In this document: positions 43,609 through 53,006 of the stretch, piece after piece
Position numbering within the stretch: position 1 is the stretch's first letter
Layout: the number at the start of each line of letters is the position of its first letter
DNA from: Chryseobacterium echinoideorum
GTDB taxonomy: Bacteria > Bacteroidota > Bacteroidia > Flavobacteriales > Weeksellaceae
Length of the DNA: 64,000 bases
Assembly: GCF_007474535.1 (NCBI RefSeq)
Contig: NZ_VKNW01000003.1
Coordinates: 248,001-312,000 of the forward strand
Direction: 5' to 3'
Made by a program: the position numbers and the translations under genes
Notes under the pieces: model-generated
Told to the model about the DNA's origin: nothing
Databases searched by the model: none
The model's input: the letters and a program-made list of their open reading frames with translations, nothing else

Positions 43609-44397
43609 ATGAATAAACTCATTACAATTTTTTTACTGGTATTTGTAAGTAAAATTCACGGGCAGATTTTTACCGGAGAAGTTTTTTTAAGAGACAATTC
43701 GGTGCTGTATCTTAATCAGGTTTACGTTACCAATATCAACAAGCACAAAACTGTGCTTACAAGTTACAATGGAGATTTTCAATTGTATGCTGAGCCGGGT
43801 GACGTGATCAGATTTACCTCCATTGTTACTGAGAGAAAAGATATTAAGATTACGTCACAAATGATGAATTCAAAAAATCTGATTGAACTTAAAGTGGCAT
43901 ATCATGACATTCAGGAAGTAGTCATCAGCAGATTCAGACCTACAGGAAATTTAAGATACGATGTAAACTCCATCAGAAAAGAAGATAAAGCTCTTGCCAT
44001 TAAAAAAGCAATCGGCTTGCCCGAACCAAAAGGTGACGGCACTCCTCCGGAGCTTCCGGTTGCAGGACTACGAGATGGGGGTCTTACCTTCAGTATAGAT
44101 AGTATTTTTGATATTCTATCTGGGGAAAGAAAGAAAAAACAGAGACTTGTAGCTTACGAAAGAATGCAAAATTCTGTAACACAGATTAAAAATTATTTAG
44201 GAACAGACTATTTTATAAGATTTAAAATTCCTGAAAATTTAATTGACAATTTTCTGCACTTCGTTTATACCTCAGAAAACATTGAAGTATATGTACAAAC
44301 AGGCAACTTTGATGCTGTAAAGCTACCCATAGAAAAATATCTGCCCATCTATCAGCGGAGACTTAAAAACTCACATTTACAGGAAGTTATTAATTAA
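43609..44397 (+). CDS. Secreted carboxypeptidase-regulatory-like domain protein
   Basis: The 262-aa product has a signal peptide (1-18, ending IHG) followed by a CarboxypepD_reg-like beta-sandwich of the kind common in Bacteroidetes. FTGEVFLRDNSVLYLNQVYV begins it, with SYNGDFQLYAEPGDVIRFTS (the GDF-x-L-x-A-x-GD pattern) and a long charged helical region after residue 110 (IRKEDKALAIKKAIGLPEPK). It has no plug or TonB barrel and no sorting domain, so it is probably periplasmic. It sits just after the T9SS array with a tight palindromic promoter. Function unknown; it may assist the array proteins, but that is only from position. Confidence 0.75.
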   Translation: MNKLITIFLLVFVSKIHGQIFTGEVFLRDNSVLYLNQVYVTNINKHKTVLTSYNGDFQLYAEPGDVIRFTSIVTERKDIKITSQMMNSKNLIELKVAYHDIQEVVISRFRPTGNLRYDVNSIRKEDKALAIKKAIGLPEPKGDGTPPELPVAGLRDGGLTFSIDSIFDILSGERKKKQRLVAYERMQNSVTQIKNYLGTDYFIRFKIPENLIDNFLHFVYTSENIEVYVQTGNFDAVKLPIEKYLPIYQRRLKNSHLQEVIN

Positions 44398-44568
44398 CTT
44401 GTTTTATTTAAGTATTTATTAAAAACACAAAAAAAAAGAAAAAATTATTAATTAAAAGTGATGTATTTTTCCACATTTTCTTTAATTTTAATGAAAACTA
44501 ATCATTCATTATTTTGATTAAATTAAATATTTGAAAAATTAACTTCGCTTCACCAATTTAAAATATCA

Positions 44569-45351
44569 ATGAAAAAGTTAGTTTTACTTTTTACCAGTTT
44601 GGTTTTTGTATCTTATTCTGCACAAAGAAAAAATAAGGATTACAGTGATATTCTTAAAAGCAAAAACATTTACGAAATTAATGCATTTCTGAGGGATGCC
44701 CATCCTGATGACCCCAAAAGATCCGTTCTCAAGCCAAGAGTGATGACGATGATGAAAGAATACATCAGAGATGCTCCACCTGGTGACAGAAAGGTAAAAG
44801 AAATGCAGGAAAATCTGGCACGCCTCAAAAGAGGGCCTTCTACAAAAATTTCTTTTGAAGAATTTAATGCTATAATTAAACAGAAACAGATCCAGAAATA
44901 TCAGCAACAGCTTCAGGTAGGACAGGCAGCTATAGTATATACACCAAGTACTCCACAAAATGTATATGTAGCAGCTCCCGCATCAGCAAAAGCTCCGGCT
45001 GTTGCAATTCCTGATACAGAGGCCTCCGAGTTTAATATGCTTATGTCTGAAAATCCTATTGAACACAAAAATAAAACTGTAAAGATTCTCAATTCATTAT
45101 TTGACAATGATCCCAACTCAAAAGAATGCATCGTTTTAATTCAGAACAAATCAGACTGCAACATCATTGTAAGAATTGAAGGTGTAGGACATACGAAATA
45201 CAGGCTTCCCGTTCCTGCTAACGGAGATAATTCAATTGTAATAGACAAAGGTGATTATCTTTTATCCAGTATCGTTTGCGGTGCACAATATGCTTCTCAA
45301 AAAACAATTCGCAAACCTTTAATGATTGCTTTAGGAAGCTCTCCAAAATAA
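44569..45351 (+). CDS. Secreted protein with DUF6759-like domain (paralogue 2 of 3)
   Basis: The 260-aa protein has a signal peptide (1-18, ending YSAQ). Its N-terminal segment is ILKSKNIYEINAFLRDAHPD, then DPKRSVLKPR, which is nearly repeated in the 46116 protein (ILKSTNINEIEEYISKAHPE, DPKRRLLKQR). A Gln-rich and Ala/Pro-rich linker (about 100-155) follows. The C-terminal domain contains LNSLFDNDPNSKECIVLIQN, KSDCNIIVRIEG, PVPANGDNSIVIDKGDYLLS and VCGAQYASQKTIRKPL. Two Cys are shared by all three paralogues. Exported, with a Pro/Ala linker between modules; role unknown. Confidence 0.75.
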   Translation: MKKLVLLFTSLVFVSYSAQRKNKDYSDILKSKNIYEINAFLRDAHPDDPKRSVLKPRVMTMMKEYIRDAPPGDRKVKEMQENLARLKRGPSTKISFEEFNAIIKQKQIQKYQQQLQVGQAAIVYTPSTPQNVYVAAPASAKAPAVAIPDTEASEFNMLMSENPIEHKNKTVKILNSLFDNDPNSKECIVLIQNKSDCNIIVRIEGVGHTKYRLPVPANGDNSIVIDKGDYLLSSIVCGAQYASQKTIRKPLMIALGSSPK

Positions 45352-45382
45352 TCATTTCTCATCATTAAATAAAAATCTCAAT

Positions 45383-45409
45383 GCTGCATAATTTTCGTAA
45401 TTTTGCAGC
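45383..45409. promoter_or_regulatory. trmB promoter box inside an inverted repeat
   Basis: The -7 box TAATTTTG (45398-45405) overlaps the right arm of GCTGCA (45383-45388) / TGCAGC (45404-45409). Confidence 0.45.
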
Positions 45410-45424
45410 TTTCATTTATAATTC

Positions 45425-46102
45425 ATGGGCAAAAATAAACTACGAAGATTCGCAGAGAATAAAATTTTACCAAATGTCATTCAGCCAACCAGAGAAGAGG
45501 CACTTAGCGGGTTTGAACTCAAAGGGAAATGGAGAGAAAGTTTCTTCAAAAACAATCAGCCAATCGTTTTGGAACTGGGCTGCGGAAAAGGAGAATATTC
45601 TGTAGGTCTCGCAAAAACATTTACTGACAAAAACTTCATCGGAATTGATATTAAAGGTGCAAGATTTTGGTTTGGTGCTAAAGAAGCTGTAGAAAACAAG
45701 ATGAATAATGTTGCTTTCCTGCGATCTCAAATTGAGCTGGTTCATTATTATTTTGCTGAAAATGAAGTTGACGAAATCTGGATCACTTTTCCGGATCCGC
45801 AAATAAAATTTAAACGAACAAAACATAGACTTACTCATCCTGATTTTCTTGAGCGTTATAAAAAATTTTTGAAACCTGGCGGAATCATTCATCTTAAAAC
45901 AGATTCCGAATTCTTACATGGCTATACGTTAGGATATTTGCAGGGTGCAGGTTATGAAATCATCACTGCTCATCACGACATTTACGGAGCATTGGAATAT
46001 GATCCGGACACACCACATTTACGCGATATAAAGACACATTATGAAGAACTCTTTTCAGCAAAAGGAAAAACGATTACCTATATAAAATTCAGAATTAACT
46101 AA
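45425..46102 (+). CDS. trmB: tRNA (guanine(46)-N7)-methyltransferase
   Basis: TrmB makes m7G46 in the variable loop of tRNAs. The 225-aa protein has the SAM-binding motif VLELGCGKGEYSVGLA (near residue 47), the acidic FIGIDIKGARFW, ELVHYYFAENEVDEIWI and the signature TFPDPQIKFKRTKHRLTHPD with its catalytic Asp. The C-terminal GG-loop is FLKPGGIIHLKTD. Length is normal. It lies between two DUF6759-type genes and runs into the second with a 13-bp gap. Confidence 0.95.
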   Translation: MGKNKLRRFAENKILPNVIQPTREEALSGFELKGKWRESFFKNNQPIVLELGCGKGEYSVGLAKTFTDKNFIGIDIKGARFWFGAKEAVENKMNNVAFLRSQIELVHYYFAENEVDEIWITFPDPQIKFKRTKHRLTHPDFLERYKKFLKPGGIIHLKTDSEFLHGYTLGYLQGAGYEIITAHHDIYGALEYDPDTPHLRDIKTHYEELFSAKGKTITYIKFRIN

Positions 46103-46115
46103 TAAAAAACACAAT

Positions 46116-46835
46116 TTGATGAAGAAAAAATGGATTACTGTTTTGTTCTTCAGTCTCATCAGTTTTTCCTGCACTGTCAACAGTCAGAGAGAAGAAATAC
46201 TTAAAAGTACGAACATCAATGAGATTGAAGAATATATTTCTAAGGCTCACCCTGAAGACCCCAAAAGAAGGCTCCTGAAACAGCGCATCATAGCCCTAAA
46301 AAATGCTGAATGGACAAAAGGTAAAAAAGATGCCAAACCCATGGAAGCCAGACCTGTTTTCGTAGATCTGCCCAACATAAGTTCAGCTAAAAAAAATAAT
46401 GAGCAAAAAGAGCTGCTTTTCAAAAAATTAATGTCAGAAAACTCTGAACAACACAAAGAAAAAACTGTAAAATTGCTGAATGCTTTATTTAATGAAGATA
46501 TCAGCAGTAATGAAGCCATTCTGCTTATAAAGAACAACTCTGACTGCAATTTAGTACTGGAAATTTCCGGGAAAAAGTTTTATCATCTTCCTGTTCCAGC
46601 AAAAGGAGAAAACTCTATTGTTTTGAATAAGGATGAGTATAACCTTTCGGGAAGTCTCTGTGATGTGGTATACCAAAATAAAAAAGAAATTAGTAAAACC
46701 CTGATGATGGTTTTGAATAACCCCGGTTATAAAGACAGTCAGCCAAATATAGTAAAGGAAAACACAAACCCAGATAGGGATTTAAAAAATATCAGTCAAA
46801 AGAAAAAATTATCTAAATCCAAAAAAAGAAAGTAA
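46116..46835 (+). CDS. Lipoprotein with DUF6759-like domain (paralogue 3 of 3)
   Basis: The 239-aa product starts with a lipoprotein signal whose lipobox ends at Cys19 (SFSCTVNSQ), unlike the plain signal peptides of its two paralogues. Next is ILKSTNINEIEEYISKAHPE, DPKRRLLKQR, and a Lys-rich linker. The shared domain follows: LLNALFNEDISSNEAILLIK, NNSDCNLVLEISG, LPVPAKGENSIVLNKDEYNL and LCDVVYQNKKEI. A basic tail (SKSKKRK) ends it. Probably anchored to a membrane facing the periplasm or surface. It is 13 bp after trmB and ends at a bidirectional terminator shared with rpsB. Confidence 0.75.
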   Translation: MMKKKWITVLFFSLISFSCTVNSQREEILKSTNINEIEEYISKAHPEDPKRRLLKQRIIALKNAEWTKGKKDAKPMEARPVFVDLPNISSAKKNNEQKELLFKKLMSENSEQHKEKTVKLLNALFNEDISSNEAILLIKNNSDCNLVLEISGKKFYHLPVPAKGENSIVLNKDEYNLSGSLCDVVYQNKKEISKTLMMVLNNPGYKDSQPNIVKENTNPDRDLKNISQKKKLSKSKKRK

Positions 46836-46836
46836 C

Positions 46837-46866
46837 AAAAAAACCGCTGAAATTCAGCGGTTTTAT
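46837..46866. terminator. Bidirectional terminator between the DUF6759 lipoprotein gene and rpsB
   Basis: AAAACCGCTG-AAATT-CAGCGGTTTT, with A-run on the left and T-run on the right, serves both converging genes. Confidence 0.82.
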
Positions 46867-46887
46867 ATTTAAAAGAATAATCTTCAA

Positions 46888-47652
46888 TTATTCAGCAGAA
46901 TCGAAATCTGCGTCTTTATCAGCAGATACTACTTCTCCTTCTTCTTTAGATTTTTCTTTATCAGCTTTTCTCTGAGACTGACCTTCTTTGATAGAATCTG
47001 AAACAACGCTCAGGATCATATCAATAGACTTAGAAGCATCATCGTTTCCTGGGATAACGAAATCTACTTTTCTTGGGTCAGAGTTGGTATCAACAATACC
47101 GAAAACCGGGATACCTAATTTCTTAGCTTCAGTTACAGCGATATGCTCTCTCATAATATCTACAACGAAGATTGCAGAAGGAAGACGCACCATGTCAGAG
47201 ATAGAACCTAAGTTTTTCTCTAAGTTAGCTCTTTGTCTGTCTACCTGTAATCTTTCTTTTTTAGATAAAGTTTCGAACGTACCGTCTTTTTTCATTTTGT
47301 CGATAGAGTTCATCTTCTTTACAGCCTTTCTGATCGTAACGAAATTCGTCAACATACCTCCCGGCCATCTTTCAGTGATATAAGGCATATTAAGTTCAGC
47401 AGCGTGCTTAGCAACCACTTCTTTCGCTTGCTTTTTAGTTGCTACGAAAAGAACTTTTTTACCTGCAGAAGTTAATTTTTCCAAAGCGTTACAAGCTTCG
47501 TCCAATTTAACTGCTGTTTTATGTAAGTCTACAATGTGAATACCGTTTTTCTCCATAAAAATGTATGGAGCCATATTTGGATTCCACTTTCTAGTCATGT
47601 GACCGAAGTGTACACCAGCCTCTAGAAGGTCTTTTACATTTGCTTTTGCCAT
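46888..47652 (-). CDS. rpsB: 30S ribosomal protein S2
   Basis: S2 of the small subunit, 254 aa. It starts MAKANVKDLLEAGVHFGH and contains TRKWNPNMAPYIF, FVATKKQAKEVV and RWPGGMLTNFVTIRK, ending with VDTNSDPRKVDFVIPGNDDA. The acidic, Lys-rich C-terminal tail of about 30 residues is a common addition in Bacteroidetes. It follows rpsI by 201 bp with hairpin repeats between. tsf, its usual partner, is not downstream; the terminator at 46837-46866 ends the operon. Confidence 0.97.
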   Translation of the reverse strand: MAKANVKDLLEAGVHFGHMTRKWNPNMAPYIFMEKNGIHIVDLHKTAVKLDEACNALEKLTSAGKKVLFVATKKQAKEVVAKHAAELNMPYITERWPGGMLTNFVTIRKAVKKMNSIDKMKKDGTFETLSKKERLQVDRQRANLEKNLGSISDMVRLPSAIFVVDIMREHIAVTEAKKLGIPVFGIVDTNSDPRKVDFVIPGNDDASKSIDMILSVVSDSIKEGQSQRKADKEKSKEEGEVVSADKDADFDSAE

Positions 47653-47853
47653 GTTTTCTGTTTTTGTTAGTTTACTTTCCGTTTTTTAAACAATCAACAA
47701 CTTCTTTAGATGGGAGAAGCGTTTGGATGCTAAACGTAACGGGCAATTTGCTTTAGGCTGTAGGCAATAAGCTTTAAGCTTTCAAGCGGATAAAAAAATT
47801 TAATAAGTTTTTCAAAAAGCTTACTGCATATTGCTTTAAGCTTATAGCAATTC
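47653..47853. repeat. Repeat-like spacer between rpsI and rpsB
   Basis: A 201-bp gap in a ribosomal protein operon. It carries ATTGCT-TTAAGCTTAT-AGCAAT (47830-47851) and several related blocks built on GCTTTA, AAGCTT and GGCAAT (47742-47790). It looks like an intergenic repeat remnant with the ability to fold; no ORF. Confidence 0.55.
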
Positions 47854-48240
47854 TTAACGTTTTGAGAATTGGAATCTCTTTCTTGCTTTTTTCTGACCTG
47901 GCTTCTTTCTTTCCACCATTCTTGCGTCTCTTGTAAGTAAACCAGCTGGCTTCAAAGCTAATCTGAACTCAGCATTGATTTCGCAAAGTGCTCTTGAAAT
48001 ACCTAATCTGATAGCTTCTGCCTGACCTGTATTTCCACCTCCGAATACGTTTACAGTAACGTCATACTGACCAACAGTTTCAGAAAGGATAAACGGCTGG
48101 TTCAATTTGTAAACCATAACGTCTGTAGAAAAATATTCTTTAGCATCTTTACCGTTTACAGTAATGTTACCAGAACCTGGTCTTACATAAACTCTTGCTA
48201 CAGAAGTTTTTCTTCTACCAATTTTGTGAACTATAGACAT
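47854..48240 (-). CDS. rpsI: 30S ribosomal protein S9
   Basis: S9, 128 aa. It starts [20 protein letters not shown] and contains [20 protein letters not shown]. The basic C-terminal tail [20 protein letters not shown], ending SKR, reaches the P-site tRNA. It is separated from rplM by 6 bp, the universal L13-S9 pair. Confidence 0.97.
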   Translation of the reverse strand: MSIVHKIGRRKTSVARVYVRPGSGNITVNGKDAKEYFSTDVMVYKLNQPFILSETVGQYDVTVNVFGGGNTGQAEAIRLGISRALCEINAEFRLALKPAGLLTRDARMVERKKPGQKKARKRFQFSKR

Positions 48241-48246
48241 AATTAA

Positions 48247-48702
48247 TTATTTAATTTCGTTAACATTAATTGTTTTTGGCTGTTGAGCTTCATGCTTGTG
48301 CTCAGTTCCTTCATACAAATAAAGGTTCTTCAACAATGCAGATCCTAATCTGTTCTTTGGAAGCATACCTTTTACAGATTTTTCCAATACTTTTAAAGAA
48401 TCTTTTTTCTGAAGTTCTGCAGCTGTCATAGACTTCTGACCACCAGGATATCCTGTATGCCAGATATAAGTCTTATCGTTCCACTTGTTTCCGGAAAGAG
48501 TAACTTTCCCAGCATTCAAAACAATAACATTATCACCACAATCTACGTGAGGTGTAAAGTTTGCTTTGTGCTTACCTCTCAAAATCTTTGCAACCTTAGA
48601 AGCAAGTCTTCCTAAAGGTTGTCCTTCAGCGTCTACCACAACCCATTCTTTATTAGCAGTAGCTTTGTTCGCTGAAACAGTTTTGTAACTTAATGTATTC
48701 AC
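48247..48702 (-). CDS. rplM: 50S ribosomal protein L13
   Basis: L13, 151 aa. It contains WVVVDAEGQPLGRLASKVAK and ILRGKHKANFTPHVDCGDNV, then KTYIWHTGYPGGQK and KGMLPKNRLG. Length is as expected. First gene of the rplM-rpsI-rpsB operon, with a -7 box upstream. Confidence 0.97.
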   Translation of the reverse strand: MNTLSYKTVSANKATANKEWVVVDAEGQPLGRLASKVAKILRGKHKANFTPHVDCGDNVIVLNAGKVTLSGNKWNDKTYIWHTGYPGGQKSMTAAELQKKDSLKVLEKSVKGMLPKNRLGSALLKNLYLYEGTEHKHEAQQPKTINVNEIK

Positions 48703-48748
48703 ACGTTTTAGTTAAAGATTAAACATAATTTCCCCCTAAAAGGGTGTG

Positions 48749-48756
48749 CAAAGGTA
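48749..48756 (-). promoter_or_regulatory. -7 box of the rplM operon
   Basis: TACCTTTG on the minus strand, giving a leader of about 42 nt. That leader contains CCCT-AAA-AGGG (48734-48744), a small hairpin. Confidence 0.55.
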
Positions 48757-48894
48757 CGAATATTTTTCTATTCTGAAAATATATTTAAATTAAAGTATTG
48801 GAAATAATGATAATAAGTGAGTTATCAAATTAATAAAGCAATTACAATTGATTTTTAAAGTGTAAAAATGATAAAATCAAAATAAAGAAAAACA

Positions 48895-49227
48895 TTAATT
48901 GCGTAACGATTTAGTAGCTCTGAAACTTGCAATTAAATAATAAGCTACAAAAACAGTAGAAAATTTCAAGATCGAAGGAATAGCCAGTTCAAGATTGAAA
49001 ATCACAGCTCCAACAGCCACCAAGAGCGCCATCACCCCAAAAGACGAACCCATTTTCTGAAACAAAGAAAATTTAGGATTATCCAGAAAATAAGCCAGTC
49101 CCCATGCAAGACCGAAAGCAATGGCATAATATAATTCCAGACCAATATTTTCCCCGTCAATAAAGAGATAATTAATTAAAAAACTAATAACCGTTCCTAA
49201 TCCGAAATAGATTAATGCTCTTTTCAT
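48895..49227 (-). CDS. Small integral membrane protein, unknown
   Basis: The 110-aa protein has four hydrophobic segments (about residues 5-22, 32-48, 64-82 and 86-102) joined by short loops. KFSLFQKMGSSFG is the only longer polar loop. It has no signature I can name. Its position between ribosomal genes and icmF gives no clue. A short basic C-terminus (ATKSLRN) suggests a cytoplasmic end. Confidence 0.65.
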   Translation of the reverse strand: MKRALIYFGLGTVISFLINYLFIDGENIGLELYYAIAFGLAWGLAYFLDNPKFSLFQKMGSSFGVMALLVAVGAVIFNLELAIPSILKFSTVFVAYYLIASFRATKSLRN

Positions 49228-49401
49228 TCTAAATTTTATAGTGCAAAAATAGAAATTTTAATTCGTCACAGAAAATTTGGCTAGCTCAAAATACAAAACA
49301 GAACAAACGTTAGTTAATTGTAAAAACAAAAATACCTCCAAAAACACAAACTACTGAAATACAACCCATTGAAGCAAAAAAAACAATCTTCTTTTTATTA
49401 T

Positions 49402-49409
49402 TATATTTG
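49402..49409 (+). promoter_or_regulatory. -7 box of icmF
   Basis: TATATTTG, 26 bp before the ATG; no clean -33. No cobalamin riboswitch features (B12-box, long leader) are seen. Confidence 0.4.
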
Positions 49410-49435
49410 GGATTCAGAAATTTTGTAATTTTTTT

Positions 49436-52400
49436 ATGGAAACCCAAAAATATACCCCTAAAAATAAAGTAAGAATTGTAACAGCTGCTTCACTATTTGA
49501 CGGTCACGATGCTGCCATCAATATTATGCGCCGTGTGATCCAGGGAACAGGATGCGAAGTCATTCACCTTGGTCACGACAAATCAGCTGAAGAAGTGGTA
49601 AATACCGCCATTCAGGAAGATGCCAACGCCATTGCCCTGACTTCATATCAAGGCGGTCACAACGAATATTTCAAATACATCTATGACCTTTTAAGAGAGA
49701 AAAACTCCCCACAAATCAAAATTTTTGGAGGCGGTGGCGGTGTAATCTTGCCTGAAGAAATCGAAGACATCATGTCTTACGGAATCGACAGAATTTATTC
49801 TCCGGATGACGGTCGTGAGCTTGGTCTTCAGGGAATGATTGATGATTTGGTGAAAAAATCAGATTTCCCGACAGGAAAAGAAGTGATTGTAGAGGATTTG
49901 GATGCTATCAGTTTTGAAAATTCTACAAGCATTGCCAAAATCATTTCCGCAGTTGAAAATTTTTCAGAAGAAAAACCGGAATTGGTAAAAGCGATTGATG
50001 AAAAATCAAAAGACTTAAATATTCCAATCGTCGGAATCACCGGAACAGGTGGAGCGGGAAAATCTTCTTTGACAGACGAATTGGTAAGACGTTTCCTTCG
50101 TTCAAATCCTGGTAAAAAGATTGCCATTATTTCGATTGACCCTTCGAAAAAGAAAACCGGAGGTGCACTTTTGGGTGACAGAATTCGTATGAATGCGATC
50201 AATGATCCGAGAGTTTATATGCGTTCGATGGCGACGAGAGAGAACAACGTTTCTGTTTCTCCGTTCATTCACTCCGCTTTAAATGTCTTGAAATTAGCTC
50301 ATCCTGATGTTATCATTTTGGAAACTTCGGGTATCGGACAATCTGGTTCGGAAGTTTCTGATTTTGCGGATGTTTCAATGTATGTAATGACTCCTGAATA
50401 TGGAGCTTCTACGCAGTTGGAAAAAATTGATATGTTAGATTATGCAGACTTGGTTGCTTTAAATAAATCTGATAAACGTGGTGCTTTAGATGCACTTCAA
50501 GCCGTAAGAAAGCAGTTCCAGAGAAACCATTTGCTGTGGGAAAGTCCGTTGGATGAAATGCCGGTTTACGCAACAAAAGCATCACAATTCAACGATCACG
50601 GCACAACAGAATTATACAACAGATTAATTTCTAAAGTAAACGATAAATTTACTGGTTTAAATCTACAAGGTTTTGTTGAGCAGGAAATTACAGACGAAGT
50701 AACCATCATTCCTCCAAAAAGAGTTCGTTACCTTTCTGAAATCGTTGAAAACAACAGACAATACGATGCTAATATTGAAAAACAAGCAGAATTAGCAAGA
50801 AAAATGTATCATATTGAAGGTGTTAAAAAATTCCTTTCCAACGAAACTTTAGACGCTGAATATCAAAAAGCTGAAAAAGACCTTCAACAGGAAAATATCG
50901 ATTTCCTTAAAAACTGGGACGATACTAAAGAGGCTTTCAAAGCAGAGTTTTACTCGTATTTCGTTCGTGGAAAAGAAATTAAAGTTGAAACCTCAACAGA
51001 ATCTTTATCTCATTTAAAGATTCCAAAAATATCTCTTCCAAAATATACTGATTGGGGAGATTTGATTAAATGGAAAGGTCAGGAAAATCTTCCTGGAGGA
51101 TTTCCTTACACAGCGGGAATTTATCCTTTCAAAAGAACCGGAGAAGATCCAACAAGAATGTTCGCCGGAGAAGGTGGACCGGAAAGAACGAACAGAAGAT
51201 TCCATTATGTTTCTGCGGAAATGGATGCAAAACGTCTGTCTACCGCTTTTGACTCTGTAACTTTATACGGTCAGGATCCAGCTCTTCCACCAGATATTTA
51301 TGGTAAAATCGGAAACGCAGGAGTTTCTATCGCCACACTGGATGATGCAAAAAAATTATATTCAGGTTTTGACTTGGTGAATGCGATGACTTCGGTTTCG
51401 ATGACCATTAATGGTCCTGCTCCAATGCTGTTGGCATTCTTCATGAATGCAGCCATCGACCAGAATGTTGAAAAATATATCGCTGAACATAAATTGGAAG
51501 CGAATGTTGAAAGAGCTTTAAAGGCAAAATTCGATGATAAAGGTTTAGAAAGACCAAAATATAACGGCGAATTACCACCATCAAACAATGGTTTAGGTTT
51601 AAAATTATTAGGACTTACCGGAGATGAAGTCATTCCTGCGGAAGCTTATGCTGAAATTAAAGCTAAAACCATCGCAACCGTTCGTGGTACCGTTCAGGCA
51701 GATATTTTAAAAGAAGATCAGGCTCAGAATACCTGTATTTTCTCTACTGAATTTGCTTTGAGATTGATGGGTGACGTTCAGGAATATTTCATCACAGAAA
51801 AAGTGAGAAACTTCTACTCGGTTTCTATTTCAGGTTATCACATTGCAGAAGCGGGCGCAAATCCTGTTTCTCAGTTGGCATTTACTTTGGCAAACGGTTT
51901 CACGTATGTGGAATATTATTTGTCAAGAGGAATGAACATCAATGATTTTGCACCGAATTTATCTTTCTTCTTCTCCAACGGTATCGATCCTGAATATTCA
52001 GTAATCGGACGTGTAGCGAGAAGAATCTGGGCAAAAGCCATGAAACTGAAATACGGAGCCGATGAAAGAAGCCAGATGTTAAAATACCACATCCAAACTT
52101 CGGGACGTTCGCTTCATGCACAGGAAATTGATTTCAATGATATCAGAACAACTCTTCAGGCATTGTATGCGATCTATGATAACTGTAATTCACTTCATAC
52201 GAATGCTTATGACGAAGCAATTACAACGCCGACTGAGCAGTCTGTTAGAAGAGCGATGGCGATTCAGTTGATTATCAATAAAGAATTAGGACTGGCGAAA
52301 AACGAAAATCCGCTTCAAGGTTCATTTATTATTGAAGAATTAACGGATTTGGTTGAAGAAGCTGTTTACGCAGAATTCGACAGAATTACAGAAAGAGGTG

Positions 52401-52783
52401 GCGTTTTGGGTGCAATGGAAACCATGTACCAACGTTCAAAAATTCAGGAAGAATCTATGCATTATGAATGGTTGAAACATACCGGAGAATACCCAATCAT
52501 TGGGGTAAATACATTCTTAGGTAAAGACGGTTCACCAACGGTTCGTCCGGGAGAAGTGATCCGTTCGACTGAGGAAGAAAAACAATTCCAGATTGAAATG
52601 CTTCATAATTTCCAGAAATCCAATGAAGACAAATCAGAAGCCGCTCTTAAAACATTGCAACATGCCGCCATCAACCAACAAAATTTATTTAATGTAATGA
52701 TGGATGCCGTGAAATATTGTTCGCTTGGGCAGATTACGAATGCTCTTTTTGAAGTGGGTGGTAAGTACAGAAGAAATATGTAA
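49436..52783 (+). CDS. icmF: Fused isobutyryl-CoA mutase IcmF
   Basis: This adenosylcobalamin enzyme interconverts isobutyryl- and n-butyryl-CoA (some forms act on pivalyl- or isovaleryl-CoA). The 1115-aa protein holds, in order, a B12-binding domain with [16 protein letters not shown] (residues about 17-32) and FGGGGGVI. A MeaB-like G-protein chaperone follows, with Walker [10 protein letters not shown] (near 203). After a linker comes the mutase barrel: [20 protein letters not shown] near 565 and [14 protein letters not shown]. This order, cobalamin domain first and mutase last, is that of IcmF and not of methylmalonyl-CoA mutase. It is full length and in one frame. Confidence 0.94.
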   Translation: METQKYTPKNKVRIVTAASLFDGHDAAINIMRRVIQGTGCEVIHLGHDKSAEEVVNTAIQEDANAIALTSYQGGHNEYFKYIYDLLREKNSPQIKIFGGGGGVILPEEIEDIMSYGIDRIYSPDDGRELGLQGMIDDLVKKSDFPTGKEVIVEDLDAISFENSTSIAKIISAVENFSEEKPELVKAIDEKSKDLNIPIVGITGTGGAGKSSLTDELVRRFLRSNPGKKIAIISIDPSKKKTGGALLGDRIRMNAINDPRVYMRSMATRENNVSVSPFIHSALNVLKLAHPDVIILETSGIGQSGSEVSDFADVSMYVMTPEYGASTQLEKIDMLDYADLVALNKSDKRGALDALQAVRKQFQRNHLLWESPLDEMPVYATKASQFNDHGTTELYNRLISKVNDKFTGLNLQGFVEQEITDEVTIIPPKRVRYLSEIVENNRQYDANIEKQAELARKMYHIEGVKKFLSNETLDAEYQKAEKDLQQENIDFLKNWDDTKEAFKAEFYSYFVRGKEIKVETSTESLSHLKIPKISLPKYTDWGDLIKWKGQENLPGGFPYTAGIYPFKRTGEDPTRMFAGEGGPERTNRRFHYVSAEMDAKRLSTAFDSVTLYGQDPALPPDIYGKIGNAGVSIATLDDAKKLYSGFDLVNAMTSVSMTINGPAPMLLAFFMNAAIDQNVEKYIAEHKLEANVERALKAKFDDKGLERPKYNGELPPSNNGLGLKLLGLTGDEVIPAEAYAEIKAKTIATVRGTVQADILKEDQAQNTCIFSTEFALRLMGDVQEYFITEKVRNFYSVSISGYHIAEAGANPVSQLAFTLANGFTYVEYYLSRGMNINDFAPNLSFFFSNGIDPEYSVIGRVARRIWAKAMKLKYGADERSQMLKYHIQTSGRSLHAQEIDFNDIRTTLQALYAIYDNCNSLHTNAYDEAITTPTEQSVRRAMAIQLIINKELGLAKNENPLQGSFIIEELTDLVEEAVYAEFDRITERGGVLGAMETMYQRSKIQEESMHYEWLKHTGEYPIIGVNTFLGKDGSPTVRPGEVIRSTEEEKQFQIEMLHNFQKSNEDKSEAALKTLQHAAINQQNLFNVMMDAVKYCSLGQITNALFEVGGKYRRNM

Positions 52784-52832
52784 CGGCTGTGCCGTAGACA
52801 ATTATTGACTACTAAACGTATTCATAAGTTAT

Positions 52833-52867
52833 AAAAAACCTCAAGGAATTTTCTTTGAGGTTTTTTT
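52833..52867 (+). terminator. Terminator after icmF
   Basis: AAAAACCTCAA / TTGAGGTTTTT with a 10-nt loop and a T-run. Confidence 0.85.
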
Positions 52868-53006
52868 GTGTTTTTGAATATTCATGACGTATTTTTAACC
52901 CTAAAAAATAAATTGATGAAAAGCAAGTTTGAACCTCATGAACTAAACAATTTCGGAAAATCTGATAATAAATATTAAACGATTCAAAACCTTTATAAGG
53001 TAGAAT

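Noticed and set aside
49228..49435. Cobalamin riboswitch before icmF
   Set aside because: No B12-box-like sequence or long structured leader; the -7 box leaves fewer than 25 nt of leader.
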